A stretch of 64,000 bases of DNA from Ectorhizobium quercum (GTDB lineage: Bacteria > Pseudomonadota > Alphaproteobacteria > Rhizobiales > Rhizobiaceae). The DNA is taken from NCBI RefSeq assembly GCF_026552795.1, contig NZ_JANFPI010000004.1:372001-436000 (forward strand), read 5' to 3'. Below, in pieces: positions 1 through 8,552 of this stretch. The notes under the pieces are model-generated. The model worked only from the letters and a program-made list of their open reading frames with translations. It ran no database searches and was not told where the DNA came from. Made by a program: the position numbers and the translations under genes. Within the stretch, counting starts at the first letter, position 1, and each line of letters starts with the position of its first letter.

Positions 1-334
1 AGATCACCGCGAAGGCGATGCCGCCGCGCACCGGGCCGAAGAGCTGGCCGATCGTGTCGAGCAGGTCCTCGGCCATGCCGCTCTTTTCCAGGATCAGCCC
101 CATGAAGGTGAAGAACGGAATGGCGAGCAGCGTCTCGTTCGACATCTGCCCGAAGATGCGGTCCGGTATGGCCTGGAACAGCGTGGCCGGCAGGAGGCCC
201 AGCTCGATGCCGATGAAGCCGAAGACGAAGCCGACGAAGGCCAGCGCGAAGGCGACGGGATAGCCGAGCAGCAGGACCACGATCAGGCCAGCGAACATGA
301 TGGGCGCGAGGTTTTCCGCGATGAATGCAGTCAT
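1..334 (-). CDS. TRAP transporter large permease (DctM-like), N-terminal part only
   Basis: The minus strand reads from an ATG at 334 off the left edge, giving about 111 N-terminal residues of a very hydrophobic protein. The stretch NETLLAIPFFTFMG followed by GMAEDLL is typical of the large membrane subunit of TRAP transporters, which with the small subunit drives Na+-coupled uptake of organic acids captured by a periplasmic binding protein. It starts 14 bases after the stop of the small permease, with a GGAGGGAC-type ribosome site, so the two are co-transcribed. The binding-protein gene is not upstream; if present it lies beyond the window. The substrate cannot be inferred. Confidence 0.9.
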   Translation of the reverse strand, partial: MTAFIAENLAPIMFAGLIVVLLLGYPVAFALAFVGFVFGFIGIELGLLPATLFQAIPDRIFGQMSNETLLAIPFFTFMGLILEKSGMAEDLLDTIGQLFGPVRGGIAFAVI

Positions 335-348
335 TGTCCGGTCCTCCC

Positions 349-897
349 TCAGAGCGCCGCGGCTTCGGCATCGGCTTCCGCCACCGGATCGGGAATGTCC
401 CCGCGCAGGATGGCGATGCGCTTGATGAGTTCGGACACGCCCTGAAGGGCGAGCAGGCCGAAGCCGATGGGGATCAGCAGCCAGGCCGGCCACTGTATTA
501 GGCCGCCGGTATTGTTGGACACCTCGCCGGAGGCGAGCTTCTGCAGGAAGACCGGCCAGGAGAGATAGACCGTGACGAGGCAGAACGGCAGCAGGAAGAA
601 GATCGTGCCAAGAATGTCGATCCAGATCTGGCTCCGGCGGGACAGGCGGCTGTAGAGCAGGTCGACCTTCACATGCTCGTTGTTGAGCAGCGTATAGCCC
701 GCCGCGATCAGAAAGACCGCGGAGAACAGATACCATTGCGATTCGAGCCAGGCATTGGAGCTGGCGGAGAAACCCTTGCGCGCGACGGCGTTGATGGAGC
801 TGATCAGGATGGCGGCCAGCAGCAGCCAGGAAATCGCCTTGCCGATCACGGTGTTGGCGGCGTCGATGACGCGCGAAAGCGCCAGCAGAAATGGCAT
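349..897 (-). CDS. TRAP transporter small permease (DctQ-like)
   Basis: This is a protein of about 182 residues with four hydrophobic segments. The LESQWYLFSAVFLIAAGYTLLNNEHVKVDLLY region is split here only for reading: ESQW, AGYTL and EHVKVD are hallmarks of the TRAP small membrane subunit DctQ. I chose the ATG at 897 because GGAGGGAC lies just upstream; an in-frame ATG 33 bases earlier would add an unusual arginine-rich leader. It is first in an operon with the large permease. A 131-base gap separates it from nhaA on the same strand, so it probably has its own promoter. Confidence 0.87.
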   Translation of the reverse strand: MPFLLALSRVIDAANTVIGKAISWLLLAAILISSINAVARKGFSASSNAWLESQWYLFSAVFLIAAGYTLLNNEHVKVDLLYSRLSRRSQIWIDILGTIFFLLPFCLVTVYLSWPVFLQKLASGEVSNNTGGLIQWPAWLLIPIGFGLLALQGVSELIKRIAILRGDIPDPVAEADAEAAAL

Positions 898-1028
898 TCG
901 TCCCTCCCTCGGTTTCCGGCGCCGCGGCACTCCTCAATGCCGGTGCGGCTCCGGATCACTCTTTGGGCGGGAAGGATAACAGCCGGACGTTGCACTACAA
1001 GCGCGCCGCCCGGCCGTTTTCGCCGAAT

Positions 1029-2303
1029 CTACCCGGAACTGGGTAGATGCGCCGGCGACTGGACGACATGCTTTCGCCGGACGGCGAAGATCCTGCCGGC
1101 GACGATGGCGATGGCCGCCGCGCCGAAGGAGAACAGCGCGCCCATCTTGGCGGCGTCCTGTTCCGCGCCGGGCGGGAAGGCGACGCCGGCGACGAACAGC
1201 GCCACGGTGAAGCCGATGGCGGCGACGCAGCCGATGACCGGCAGGTCGGCAAGGCGCATGCCCTCCGGCAGGCCGAAGCCGAGCGGCCGGGCGGCGATCC
1301 AGCCCATCAGGGTGATGCCGAGCGGCTTGCCGACGATCAGCCCGCCGAGCACCAGCCAGGTCACGTCGTCCATCGCCGAGAACTCGACGCCGGCATTGGC
1401 GAGCCCGAACAGCAGCAGGACGATCTGCACCGGCGCCTTCAGCGCATGCTCGATGCGGTTGAGAAGGTCGGTCTGGTAGCGCTCTTCCTCCGCGAAGAAG
1501 CCGAAATCGGTTTCGGCGTGCGGAATGGCCGGGATGATCGGCAGGAGGCCGAGCGCCGGGTGGATGCCGGCTTCCTGAAAGCCGTACCAGCTTGCGGCGG
1601 CGGCGATCAGATAGGGCCAGAACGACAGCCTGCGCTTCACCGCGCTCGAGACCGGCCGGCGCGGATTGTTGCCATCGAGGAGGCGCGGCAGGCGGTTGGC
1701 GAGGAACCAGACGGCCAGCGCGGCGCCGAAGGACAGAAGCAGCCATTGCGGCGCAAGGTCGCCCTGCGGATAGAAGATCGCCAGGATGATGAGGCCGCCG
1801 GCATCGTCGGCGATGGCCAGCAGCAGCAGGAACATCACCGCCGGATGGCCGGCGCCGAACACGAGGCGGCCGACCAGATAGGAAAAGGCGATGTCGGTGG
1901 CAGTGGGAATGGCCCAGCCGCTGGCGAGAAGGCCGAACTTGCCGATGACGAAGGCGCCGCCGAGATAGACGGCGACGGGGCCGAGCATGCCGCCGGCGGT
2001 CGCGATCAGCGGCGTCACGGCCTTCTTGCCACGCAGGGAGCCGTTTTTCAGCGCCACCGCTTCCCACACTTCCTTGCCCGCGATGGCGAAGAAGAAGGCC
2101 ATCAGCATGTCGTTGATGAGATAGTGGAGCGTCAGCGTGCGATGGCCGTCATGCAGATGGCCGACGAACCCGCCCTCCCAGAGCGGATAGTCGACGATGG
2201 CATGGTAGCTGCCCGGCGCCGTGTTGGCCCAGACGAGCGCGGTGATCGCGCCGAAGACCAGAAGCAGCGAATATTCCTGTAGATAATTCCAGATGCGATG
2301 CAT
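1029..2303 (-). CDS. nhaA: Na+/H+ antiporter NhaA
   Basis: This inner-membrane antiporter exports Na+ in exchange for protons and takes part in pH and salt homeostasis. At 424 residues it is slightly longer than E. coli NhaA. Diagnostic motifs are IPTATDIAFS, with Asp near residue 137, and the adjacent pair AIADDAGG near 166-167, which match the essential aspartates D133 and D163/D164 of the family. About 11-12 hydrophobic segments can be followed. The start at 2303 has a very strong purine-rich site (GGAGGAGAGGAC). The next genes downstream on the same strand are TRAP permeases, which are usually Na+ driven; a functional link is only inference. Confidence 0.95.
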   Translation of the reverse strand: MHRIWNYLQEYSLLLVFGAITALVWANTAPGSYHAIVDYPLWEGGFVGHLHDGHRTLTLHYLINDMLMAFFFAIAGKEVWEAVALKNGSLRGKKAVTPLIATAGGMLGPVAVYLGGAFVIGKFGLLASGWAIPTATDIAFSYLVGRLVFGAGHPAVMFLLLLAIADDAGGLIILAIFYPQGDLAPQWLLLSFGAALAVWFLANRLPRLLDGNNPRRPVSSAVKRRLSFWPYLIAAAASWYGFQEAGIHPALGLLPIIPAIPHAETDFGFFAEEERYQTDLLNRIEHALKAPVQIVLLLFGLANAGVEFSAMDDVTWLVLGGLIVGKPLGITLMGWIAARPLGFGLPEGMRLADLPVIGCVAAIGFTVALFVAGVAFPPGAEQDAAKMGALFSFGAAAIAIVAGRIFAVRRKHVVQSPAHLPSSG

Positions 2304-2643
2304 GTCCTCTCCTCCTCCACACGAGCTTTATGCCGCATTTCCGCGAACGGCAAGACGCGGCGGCGGGTGGCGAGAGAGACGGGGGCGATGCATGGACAAA
2401 CCTTCTCTTTCGTTGCCTTCGGGCTTGACCCGAGGATGACCCGACCATGACGAAAGGGAGCGACCGGCACGTCGGCGGCGCTCCTGCATTCTCCAGTCTC
2501 GCGCATCGCCTCGGGCTGCACTCCCAAGAATCCGTTCACACATTGTTATTCTTGACGGATATCAATTGTTAACGATGGGAACCTAAGGCGTTGAGGAAGG
2601 TTGGGAATAGTCCGTGGCCTGTCTGATGCGCGTGGGAGGCGAT
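2304..2643. other. Intergenic region between nhaA and the GGDEF/EAL gene
   Basis: This gap of about 340 bases separates divergent genes and must hold both promoters. It contains one copy of an extragenic palindromic element (2407-2456, listed separately). An AT-rich block around 2540-2575 (TTGTTATTC, CAATTGTTAAC) is the likely promoter region for the GGDEF/EAL gene. No further gene was recognised. Confidence 0.6.
2407..2456. repeat. Extragenic palindromic element, copy 1
   Basis: The outer ends CTTTCG and CGAAAG are inverted, and the interior contains the stem TTCGGGCTTGACCCGA. It shares the CGGGCTTGACCCGAGG core and the CCGACCATGACGAAAG end with the copy at 24388-24469, and a related shorter copy lies at 59529-59564. 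Short intergenic palindromes of this kind are common in rhizobial genomes. Confidence 0.75.
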
Positions 2644-5409
2644 ATGTACGACGTTCTGGCATGCCTCGTGTTCGAACACGATTTGCGTCTCGTCGCTCTC
2701 GCCGCGATCCTGTGCGTTCTTTCCTGTCTCGCCGCGATGGGGCTGCTCGGCCGGGCGCGCGCGGTCGAAGGCAGCGCCCGCGTCATCTGGTTTCTCGCCG
2801 GCGGCGCGGTAGGCGGCTTCGGCATCTGGAGCACGCATTTCGTCGCCATGCTGGCCTACGATCCCGGTGTCGTCACCGGCTATGAGAGCCTGCTGACCCT
2901 GGGGTCGCTTGCGACGGCTGTCGCGGCCACTTCCGCCGCGAGCGGCATTGCGGCGCGCGCATCCGGCCGCGCCGCCCTCGCCTCGGCGGGCGCCCTGTTC
3001 GGGCTCGGCGTGTCCACCATGCACTTCATGGGAATGGCGGCGCTGGAATTTCCCGGCCGCATCGTCTGGGACGGTTCGCTGGTCGTCGCTGCCATCCTGC
3101 TTTCCATGCTGTTTTCGATGCCGGCCTTTGTGCTCGGCGTGTCGCTGCGCTCGCGCTCGAAGGCGCTCTGCGTTTCGAGCCTGTGCCTGGCATTCGCCAT
3201 CGTCGCCATGCATTTCACGGCGATGGGCGCGGTCACGGTCGTTCCCGATCCGGCGAAGATCGTCGTGCCGACCATGCTGTCGCCGGTCGTCATGTCCGCG
3301 GCAATCGTGGTCATTGCGGTCTCGCTGCTGTTTTCCGGCGCGGCGGCGGTGCTTTTCGCCATGCGGGCGGAACGGCAGGCGGCGGTCAGCGAGCGCAATT
3401 TCCGCCTTCTGGTGCAGGGCGTGACCGACTACGCCCTCTACATGCTCGACGGTAGCGGCCGGGTGACGAGCTGGAACCCCGGCGCCGAGCGGGTGAAGGG
3501 CTATGGCGCGCCGGAGATTCTCGGCCGGCACTTCGAATGCTTCTACCTGCCGGAGGACCGGGTGGCGGGCCTGCCGGACGAACAGCTGCAAAATGCGCTC
3601 GAAGCCGGGAAATACGTGACGGAAGGCTGGCGGCTGCGCAAGGACGGCACGCGGTTCTGGGCGCATATCGTCATCAATACCGTCCGCGACCAGCGCGGCG
3701 AGCTGGTCGGCTTCGCCAAAGTCACCCGCGACCGCACCGAGCAGCGGCTTGCCGAAACGCGGCTCGGCGAGATATCCGCCAACCTCAACCTGGCTCTCGC
3801 CCACATGGCCAACGCGCTGACCCTGTTCGACGAGGACGGCCGGCTGGTGATGTACAACACGCGCCTGAGCGAGCTTCTCCGCATCGATCCGGCCATCGAT
3901 CTTCACGGCCTCACGATGGAGGAGCTGTCGCTGTTCCATCCGCTTCACGCCGAAAGGCGGGTAGCCGCGTATCGGGCGCTGATCGAGCGCGGTGGCGGCG
4001 AAATCGTGATCGAGGCGCCGTGGGAGAGCTTCATCCGCGTCACCGTCTCGCCGACCCGGACGGCGGCCCGGGTGATGACCTTCGAGGACGTCACGCTGCG
4101 GGTCAGATCGGAGCGCCGCCTCAGCCACATGGCGCGGCACGATACCCTGACCGGCCTGCCCAACCGGCGCCAGTTCATGGAAATCCTGGAGGACGCCATC
4201 GCCAGGGCCCGCGAGACCGGCGCGCAGATCGCCGTCTTCAACATCGACCTTGACCGTTTCAAGGAAATCAACGACGGCTACGGCCACGCGGTCGGCGACG
4301 GCGTGCTCTGCCGCCTGTCGGAGCGCATGGCCGGGGCGTTGCAGGAGGGCGAGACCGTCGCCCGCTTCGGCGGCGACGAATTCGTGGCGGCCAAGGTCTA
4401 TTCGAACGAGACCGACCTGCATGCCTTCGTCGCGCGGCTCACCACCGGCCTGAGCGAGCCGATCGTGATCGACGACCGGGAGATCGTGCCGGGAGCGAGC
4501 CTCGGCATCTCGATCTTCCCGACCGACGGTTCCGACCCGGAGAGGCTGCTCGGCAATGCCGATATGGCGATGTACCGCGCCAAGGAGAATTTCGAGCAGA
4601 AGGTGTGCTTCTATCAGGCCTCGATGGACGAGACCGAGCGGGCCCGGCGCGCGCTGGCGAAGGACATCTGGACCGGTCTGCGCGAGGGGCAGTTCTTCCT
4701 CAATTACCAGATCCAGCGCGCCGCCGCCGACAACCGGCTGGCAGGCTACGAGGTGCTGGCGCGCTGGCGGCATCCGGTCCACGGCATGATCTCGCCTGCC
4801 GTTTTCATTCCGCTGGCGGAGGAATGCGGTGCGATCGGCGCGGTCGGCGACTGGGTGCTGACGCAGGCGTGCCGGGAAGCCGCCTCCTGGCCCGGGCGCG
4901 AGAAGATCGCGGTCAATCTCTCGGCCCTCCAGCTTTCCAGCCTCCAGCTGGCAAGCCGCGTGCAGGACGTGCTGCTGGAAACGGGGCTTTCGCCCGAGCG
5001 GCTGGAACTGGAAGTGACGGAATCGGCCATCGTCGGCGACAAGGCGCGGGCGCTGCACATCCTCCGGCAGATCAAGGCGATGGGCGTGACGATCGCCATC
5101 GACGATTTCGGCACGGGCTATTCGTCGCTGGAAACGCTGCGCGCCTTTCCGTTCGACAAGATCAAGCTCGACCGCAGCTTCGTGTCGGATCTGGCCACCG
5201 ACCGGCAGGCGCTGGCCTTCGTGCGCGCCATCCTGGCGCTCGGCAAGAGCCTGGAGATTCCGGTCCTGGCCGAAGGCGTGGAGACCGAACTCCAGCGCGA
5301 TATCCTGACCCGCGAGGGCTGCGACCAGTTCCAGGGCTACCTGTTCGGCCGGCCGGACACGCTGGAGCACATTCTCGACTCCGCCGCGCCGCAACGCATC
5401 GCCGTCTGA
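2644..5409 (+). CDS. MHYT-PAS-GGDEF-EAL cyclic-di-GMP signalling protein
   Basis: A membrane sensor with opposing c-di-GMP domains. Residues roughly 10-225 hold seven hydrophobic helices with repeated HF(V/M/T)(A/G)M motifs (THFVAM, MHFMGM, MHFTAM), which define the MHYT sensor. Two PAS-like segments follow (about 245-370 and 375-490). A diguanylate cyclase domain has an intact FGGDEF near residue 577. The C-terminal phosphodiesterase domain has EVLAR near 703 in place of EALLR, keeping the catalytic ExLxR pattern, and DDFGTGYSS near 820. Both active sites therefore look intact. I prefer the ATG at 2644 (GGAGGCGAT upstream) to one 30 bases earlier. MHYT is proposed to sense diatomic gases through copper. 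Confidence 0.92.
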   Translation: MYDVLACLVFEHDLRLVALAAILCVLSCLAAMGLLGRARAVEGSARVIWFLAGGAVGGFGIWSTHFVAMLAYDPGVVTGYESLLTLGSLATAVAATSAASGIAARASGRAALASAGALFGLGVSTMHFMGMAALEFPGRIVWDGSLVVAAILLSMLFSMPAFVLGVSLRSRSKALCVSSLCLAFAIVAMHFTAMGAVTVVPDPAKIVVPTMLSPVVMSAAIVVIAVSLLFSGAAAVLFAMRAERQAAVSERNFRLLVQGVTDYALYMLDGSGRVTSWNPGAERVKGYGAPEILGRHFECFYLPEDRVAGLPDEQLQNALEAGKYVTEGWRLRKDGTRFWAHIVINTVRDQRGELVGFAKVTRDRTEQRLAETRLGEISANLNLALAHMANALTLFDEDGRLVMYNTRLSELLRIDPAIDLHGLTMEELSLFHPLHAERRVAAYRALIERGGGEIVIEAPWESFIRVTVSPTRTAARVMTFEDVTLRVRSERRLSHMARHDTLTGLPNRRQFMEILEDAIARARETGAQIAVFNIDLDRFKEINDGYGHAVGDGVLCRLSERMAGALQEGETVARFGGDEFVAAKVYSNETDLHAFVARLTTGLSEPIVIDDREIVPGASLGISIFPTDGSDPERLLGNADMAMYRAKENFEQKVCFYQASMDETERARRALAKDIWTGLREGQFFLNYQIQRAAADNRLAGYEVLARWRHPVHGMISPAVFIPLAEECGAIGAVGDWVLTQACREAASWPGREKIAVNLSALQLSSLQLASRVQDVLLETGLSPERLELEVTESAIVGDKARALHILRQIKAMGVTIAIDDFGTGYSSLETLRAFPFDKIKLDRSFVSDLATDRQALAFVRAILALGKSLEIPVLAEGVETELQRDILTREGCDQFQGYLFGRPDTLEHILDSAAPQRIAV

Positions 5410-5426
5410 CGGCGAAACCGGCGCCG

Positions 5427-6257
5427 TCAGCCCGCAAGCAGCGGCCAGAGCATCCGGATCGACGTGATCATCAGGAACACCGCGAAGGCGCGTTTGAGGT
5501 GTTCCGGTTGCAGGCTGTGGGCGAGCCTGACGCCGAGCTTGGCGGTCGTCATGGTCAGCGGGATGATGAGCGCGGCGGCCAGCAGGTTGACGTAGCCGAG
5601 CGACAGCGGTGGCAGTCCGTCGACGTTGAGCCCCGTGACGACGAAGCCGACCACGGCCGGAAGCGAGATGATCAGGCCGAAGGCCGAGGACGAGCCGACC
5701 GCCTTGTGGACCGGATAGGAATAGGCCGCCAGCGTCGGCACCGTCAGCGAGCCGCCGCCGATGCCCATCAGCGACGAGATGAAGCCGATCGCGCCGGGAA
5801 CGCTGAACTTGAAGGGAAGGTTCTGCGGCAGCGTGTCGCCGAGGACGATCTTCTTCGGCAGCAGCATGTTGATGGCGACGGCAAGGGCGACGAAGCCGAA
5901 GACGGACTTGAGGCTCGCGCCGCTGAAATAATGGGCGGCAATGCCGCCGACCGCCGCGCCGAGCGCCACGAACGGCGCCCAGGAGCGAATCAGCGCCTTG
6001 TCCATCGCCCCGCGCTTGTTATGCGCGTTGAGCGACATGATCGAGGTGGGGATGATCGTCAGAAGCGAGGTGCCGACCGCGACGTGCATCGCCACCGTCG
6101 GCGAAAACTTCATGAATTCCAGCATGAACGACAGCACCGGCACGATGACGATGCCGCCGCCGACACCCAGGAGGCCGGCGAGGAGACCGGCCGCGGCGCC
6201 GGTGACGGCCAGCCCCGCGACGAAAAGAAGGAAAGACTGAAGGGTTAGGGCTTCCAC
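5427..6257 (-). CDS. TSUP/TauE-SafE family anion exporter
   Basis: A membrane protein of about 276 residues with two internally similar halves, each opening with a glycine-rich motif (GLLGVGGGIVIVPVL and LMGIGGGSLTVPTL). This pattern defines the TSUP (DUF81) family, whose members export sulfite, sulfoacetate or related small anions. I chose a GTG start at 6257 because CGAGG lies 7 bases upstream; an ATG at 6314 would add a polar leader before the first helix. It converges on the GGDEF/EAL gene with an 18-base gap. The substrate is unknown. Confidence 0.85.
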   Translation of the reverse strand: MEALTLQSFLLFVAGLAVTGAAAGLLAGLLGVGGGIVIVPVLSFMLEFMKFSPTVAMHVAVGTSLLTIIPTSIMSLNAHNKRGAMDKALIRSWAPFVALGAAVGGIAAHYFSGASLKSVFGFVALAVAINMLLPKKIVLGDTLPQNLPFKFSVPGAIGFISSLMGIGGGSLTVPTLAAYSYPVHKAVGSSSAFGLIISLPAVVGFVVTGLNVDGLPPLSLGYVNLLAAALIIPLTMTTAKLGVRLAHSLQPEHLKRAFAVFLMITSIRMLWPLLAG

Positions 6258-6530
6258 GATAGACCTCGAAATAATTCTGGCGGCATAAATGCACGACATG
6301 TATACATATCGCAAGTCAAATATACTGAAACGCGACTATGCGGGTGGTGGCGGTGCAGGCTGGTTGCAGCAGGCGTCCGGTCGGGCGGTCCGGGCACCTT
6401 GAAGGTCCTGCGCCGCTGTTTGGCAGCGGCCCGGCGCCCGGCTGCGGATCGGCCGGAACGATTTGGCGTTTCACGGCAGGGGTCGCCGGACACCCTCTCA
6501 TTCCCGGTTTTCCGCAGTGCCGGATTTGCC

Positions 6531-7973
6531 CTATGGCGCAGCGAAGCTCCAGCCCGCGGGCGCGGGCACCAGCGCCGGCGCGACGCCGTGCGTCAGCGGA
6601 TTGGCAAGCGGACGCCCGCGCCGGCGCGTGCCGTGATCGGCCTTCGCCTGTTCGACCAGCGCCGGATCGCGGATCAGCGCGGCGGCGGTGGAGGCCATGA
6701 TCTTCGCGGCGTGTTCCATGCCCTTGTGCGCCAAGGGCAGCTTGCCCTGCGCCACCATCTGCCAGCTATGCGGCGGCGTGCCGATGGCGCAGGTCGCGCC
6801 GTACATCTGCACGGTCGGCACCGCCCAGCTCACCGTGCCCACATCCGTCGAGCCGATCAGCGCCGGATCGCCGCTGTCGAGCGGCAGGATGCGGTCGCAG
6901 AGCACGAGCCCCTCTTCCGGTTGCAGCCTGTAGGTGGCGAAGCAGGTGGCGATATCCTCCGGGTTGAAGGTGGCGTGGAACTTTGCCGCGATTTCGCGGT
7001 CGGCGTCGTCGAAGGCGGCGGGGCCGAGCCGTTCCAGTTCGCGCTGCATCAGTGCCTCGAGCGCATCGTTGCCGAGCAGGTTCGCCTCGCCCGAGACGGG
7101 CTCGCAGACGACGGTGGTTTCCGTCATCAGGGCCGCGCCCTCGGCAACCTTCTTCACGCGCTCGAACAGCGCCTGCATCTCGTCCAGCTCGCGGGCGCGC
7201 ACCAGATAGCGCACGGTCGCCTTCGCCTGCACCACGTTGGGTGCCACGCCGCCGGCGTCGATCAGCGCATAATGGATGCGCGCCGTCGAGGGCATGTGCT
7301 CGCGCATGTAGTTCACGCCGACATTCATCAGTTCCACGGCATCGAGGGCGGAGCGCCCGAGGTGGGGCGCGGCCGCCGCATGCGCGGCGCGGCCGGTGAA
7401 GTGGAACAGCACTTCCACGCAGGCGAGCGATGCCGGATACATGACGCAGGTGAAGGGGCCGGGATGCCAGGAGATGGCGATGTCGACATCGTCGAACAGG
7501 CCCTCGCGCACCATGAAGCCCTTGGCCGAGCCGCCCTCCTCCGCCGGGCAGCCGTAATAGCGGACGCGGCCGGGCAGGCCGGTCTGCGCCAGCCAGTCCT
7601 TCACGGCGGTCGCGGCCTGCAACGCCGCCGTGCCGAGCAGGTTGTGGCCGCAGCCGTGGCCGTTGCCGCCGGCGACGAGCGGGCGCTCCTCGGCGATGCC
7701 GGCTTCCTGCGACAGGCCGGGCAGGGCGTCGTACTCGCCGAGGATGGCGATGACCGGGCCGCCCTCGCCCGCCTCGCCGAGGAGCGCGGTCGGTATGCCG
7801 CCGATGCCGCGACTCAGCCTGAAACCCGTTCCGGTCAGGACGGCGGCATGGGAATCGCTCGAGCGAAACTCGCCGTAATTCAGTTCCGGCGTGTCCCAGA
7901 CGCGGTCTGCCAGCTCCACGAATGTCTGGCGCCGATGGTCCACCAGATCCCAGATTTGATCGGAATTTTTCAC
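6531..7973 (-). CDS. M20-family amidohydrolase, AbgB-like (paralogue 1)
   Basis: A cytoplasmic metallo-amidohydrolase of 480 residues in the M20D group typified by AbgB, the catalytic subunit of p-aminobenzoyl-glutamate hydrolase. Metal-site motifs are visible: GHGCGHN near 107, CPAEEGG near 148 and the C-terminal GTPPHSWQ. The GTG start at 7973 has only a weak purine tract. A clearly related protein is encoded at 26550-27989, with matching residues throughout (for example ADRVW-TPEL-YGE-RS near the N-terminus). The N-acyl or N-aminobenzoyl substrate cannot be told from sequence. No AbgA- or AbgT-like partner is adjacent. Confidence 0.86.
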   Translation of the reverse strand: MKNSDQIWDLVDHRRQTFVELADRVWDTPELNYGEFRSSDSHAAVLTGTGFRLSRGIGGIPTALLGEAGEGGPVIAILGEYDALPGLSQEAGIAEERPLVAGGNGHGCGHNLLGTAALQAATAVKDWLAQTGLPGRVRYYGCPAEEGGSAKGFMVREGLFDDVDIAISWHPGPFTCVMYPASLACVEVLFHFTGRAAHAAAAPHLGRSALDAVELMNVGVNYMREHMPSTARIHYALIDAGGVAPNVVQAKATVRYLVRARELDEMQALFERVKKVAEGAALMTETTVVCEPVSGEANLLGNDALEALMQRELERLGPAAFDDADREIAAKFHATFNPEDIATCFATYRLQPEEGLVLCDRILPLDSGDPALIGSTDVGTVSWAVPTVQMYGATCAIGTPPHSWQMVAQGKLPLAHKGMEHAAKIMASTAAALIRDPALVEQAKADHGTRRRGRPLANPLTHGVAPALVPAPAGWSFAAP

Positions 7974-8120
7974 GATATTGCTCTTCAGGCTTGTTGAATG
8001 CCCGTTTCCCTTACAGGAAACCGGTCATCTGGGGAAAATGATTTCTATTCTTCGTGTGGCCGTCTTTGTGCTGCCGATGCCTGCCGTGCTTCGATTTTAG
8101 TCTTATCGGCATTGCAATTT

Positions 8121-8546
8121 ATGGGATATGTCGTCAGAATCGACAGGGAGGAAGTCGACGATGAATGGGCGGTCCTGCTGGCAGGGGATTCCAGACGGAT
8201 CGAAGCAAAACGGGGACACCACATGGTATTAGTCGCGCAGGGGCCGCGCGCTGACAGTTTTCGACGGATAATTCGCCAATTGGTCGATGCAAGGACCACC
8301 GCCCGCCAACTGGGACTGACTGATGTCGACCGGTTGCTGGAGATGGCTTTGCTGGACGTTGTTGTCGAATGGAGCGGTGTCGATCTGAATGCGGTCGATG
8401 ACGCCAAGCTCGAGGCAATGATGAAGATGCGCGTGCGGCAGGCATGCGAGCGCCCGTCCGGGGCGTCGGTGCATCTTCTGGACGAGTGGCGGCGGGACAG
8501 TTTCCGCCTCTCGGGCAACGTCACGGAGCCGACGCCGGTCGAATGA
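8121..8546 (+). CDS. Hypothetical protein
   Basis: Not recognised. The likely product of about 141 residues begins MGYVVRIDREEVDDEW and has a charged, mixed alpha/beta character, with no signal peptide or membrane segment. The frame stays open upstream to an ATG at 7998, but that 41-residue extension reads like untranslated sequence. The opposite strand is also open but gives a serine/arginine-rich shadow. The gene lies alone between the convergent TDT exporter and the divergent AbgB-like gene. Codon use is somewhat less GC-biased at third positions than in neighbours. No function is proposed. Confidence 0.5.
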   Translation: MGYVVRIDREEVDDEWAVLLAGDSRRIEAKRGHHMVLVAQGPRADSFRRIIRQLVDARTTARQLGLTDVDRLLEMALLDVVVEWSGVDLNAVDDAKLEAMMKMRVRQACERPSGASVHLLDEWRRDSFRLSGNVTEPTPVE

Positions 8547-8552
8547 CCGCGC

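Noticed and set aside
2569..5394. Long minus-strand open frame (941 codons) opposite the GGDEF/EAL gene
   Set aside because: Arg/His/Gly-rich composition without domains; it mirrors the GC-rich third positions of the real gene on the other strand.
8045..8524. Minus-strand open frame of 159 codons at the hypothetical gene
   Set aside because: Serine/arginine-rich with no motif; the plus-strand frame has a more protein-like composition.
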